A stretch of DNA of 64,000 nt from Sulfitobacter dubius (lineage in GTDB: Bacteria; Pseudomonadota; Alphaproteobacteria; Rhodobacterales; Rhodobacteraceae). Position 1 is the stretch's first letter; each line of letters starts with the position of its first letter. A program made the position numbers and the translations under genes. A model generated the notes under the pieces. It was not told where the DNA came from, ran no database searches, and saw only the letters and a program-made list of their open reading frames with translations. Below, one piece after another: positions 63,417 to 64,000 of the stretch. The stretch is taken from contig NZ_FOPG01000001.1 in the NCBI RefSeq assembly GCF_900113435.1, forward strand, positions 1,397,240 through 1,461,239. The letters are read 5' to 3'.

Positions 63417-64000
63417 GCGGTCAGCCCTTCGGGTTCTTCCAACCCATTGGCGCGGCAGCAGGCGGTGACCGTATTGGCCAGCAGGCAAGCGATGGTCATT
63501 GGCCCGACGCCGCCCGGCACGGGTGTGATGGCCCCGGCGCGTTGGCTGGCACTGTCGAAATCCACGTCGCCGACCAGTTTGGTCTTTTCGCCAGTCTCAA
63601 TCCGGTTGATGCCCACGTCGATCACCGTGGCACCCTCTTTGATCCAATCGCCCGGCACCATCTCGGGGCGGCCAACGGCGGCGACCACGATATCGGCGCG
63701 GCGCACCACTTCGGGCAGATCGCGGGTGCGGCTATGCGCGATGGTCACGGTGCAGCTATCGCCCAAGAGCAGCTGCGCCATCGGTTTGCCGACGATGTTG
63801 GAGCGGCCGATAACCACCGCGTTCAAGCCCGTTAGATCCCCATGGTGGTCCCGCAGCATCATCAGGCAGCCAAGCGGGGTGCAGGGCACCATGCTTTTCT
63901 GCCCCGTGCCCAGCAGCCCGACGTTGGAGATGTGGAAACCGTCCACGTCCTTGGCGGGCGAGACGGCATTGACCACCCGGCTTTCGTCCAGATGATCCGG
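63413..64000 (-). CDS. folD: Bifunctional methylenetetrahydrofolate dehydrogenase/cyclohydrolase FolD (C-terminal part)
   Basis: C-terminal 195 codons; the start is beyond the window edge. '[17 protein letters not shown]' is the FolD substrate motif, '[22 protein letters not shown]' is the nucleotide-binding signature, and '[18 protein letters not shown]' closes the active site. Interconverts folate one-carbon units. The frame remains open to base 64000. Convergent with the thioesterase gene, overlapping by 4 nt. Confidence 0.95.
   Translation of the reverse strand, partial: PDHLDESRVVNAVSPAKDVDGFHISNVGLLGTGQKSMVPCTPLGCLMMLRDHHGDLTGLNAVVIGRSNIVGKPMAQLLLGDSCTVTIAHSRTRDLPEVVRRADIVVAAVGRPEMVPGDWIKEGATVIDVGINRIETGEKTKLVGDVDFDSASQRAGAITPVPGGVGPMTIACLLANTVTACCRANGLEEPEGLTA

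Noticed and set aside
1..64000. CRISPR array, intact prophage or complete insertion sequence
   Set aside because: No regularly spaced direct repeats, no phage structural genes and no intact transposase were seen on either strand.

Overview
This 64-kb window is a high-GC, densely packed alphaproteobacterial chromosome segment. Gene content and order point to the Roseobacter clade of Rhodobacteraceae (a Sulfitobacter-like organism is plausible, but the genus cannot be proven from sequence alone). Supporting signs are the ctaC-ctaB-small ORF-ctaG-ctaE-surf1-thrC cluster, lysC-ptsP, pcm-tolC, mtaP-apt, and a compact Tad/Flp pilus locus with Rhodobacterales-type Flp pilins.

Layout. 1-4426: tail of a peptide/opine-type ABC uptake operon (binding protein end, two ATPases, two permeases). 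It converges, across a bidirectional terminator, on a two-gene operon of a metallophosphoesterase and a TIM-barrel sugar-phosphate isomerase-like protein (4503-6100). 6101-7048: a gene-poor scar holding decayed mobile DNA, namely the 3' end of an IS3-type transposase and the N-terminus of a tyrosine-recombinase integrase with an in-frame stop. 7049-20757: mostly housekeeping genes: a BrkB-like membrane protein; a periplasmic molybdenum hydroxylase operon (2Fe-2S subunit, Tat-exported Mo subunit, dihaem cytochrome c); a PopZ-like protein; pcm and tolC; tRNA-Cys; ptsP and lysC; an SDR; DUF1178; Nudix. 20867-30512: modABC molybdate transport, EcsC, GNAT, flavin reductase, SulP transporter, mtaP, apt, and an FAD-linked 2-hydroxyacid dehydrogenase. 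30648-38163: a long minus-strand run of aa3 cytochrome oxidase subunits and assembly factors followed by thrC, an M16 peptidase and a RimJ-like acetyltransferase. 38343-46989: tldD, dprA, topA, an L,D-transpeptidase, a 3-oxoacid CoA-transferase pair and a lytic transglycosylase. 47348-59538: the Tad pilus locus (two Flp pilins, CpaB, CpaC secretin, OmpA-like lipoprotein, CpaE, CpaF, TadB, TadC, two TPR lipoproteins, CpaA/TadV peptidase) and a linked AAA ATPase. 59584-64000: ligase-associated DNA-damage helicase and PdeM nuclease, a thioesterase, and the end of folD.

Functional links. ModABC would supply molybdate for the molybdenum hydroxylase. MtaP and Apt form an adenine/methylthioadenosine salvage pair. 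The cta genes build the oxidase (catalytic subunit I is not in the window). The Tad genes make a complete export/assembly core with both major pilin candidates, but without TadE/F/G-type minor pseudopilins here.

The least explained parts are the AAA ATPase beside the Tad locus, the CpaE protein that has lost both P-loop lysines, the PopZ-like protein, the phosphoesterase/TIM-barrel pair facing the ABC operon, and several intergenic palindromes and dispersed repeats. No CRISPR array, intact prophage or intact insertion sequence was seen.
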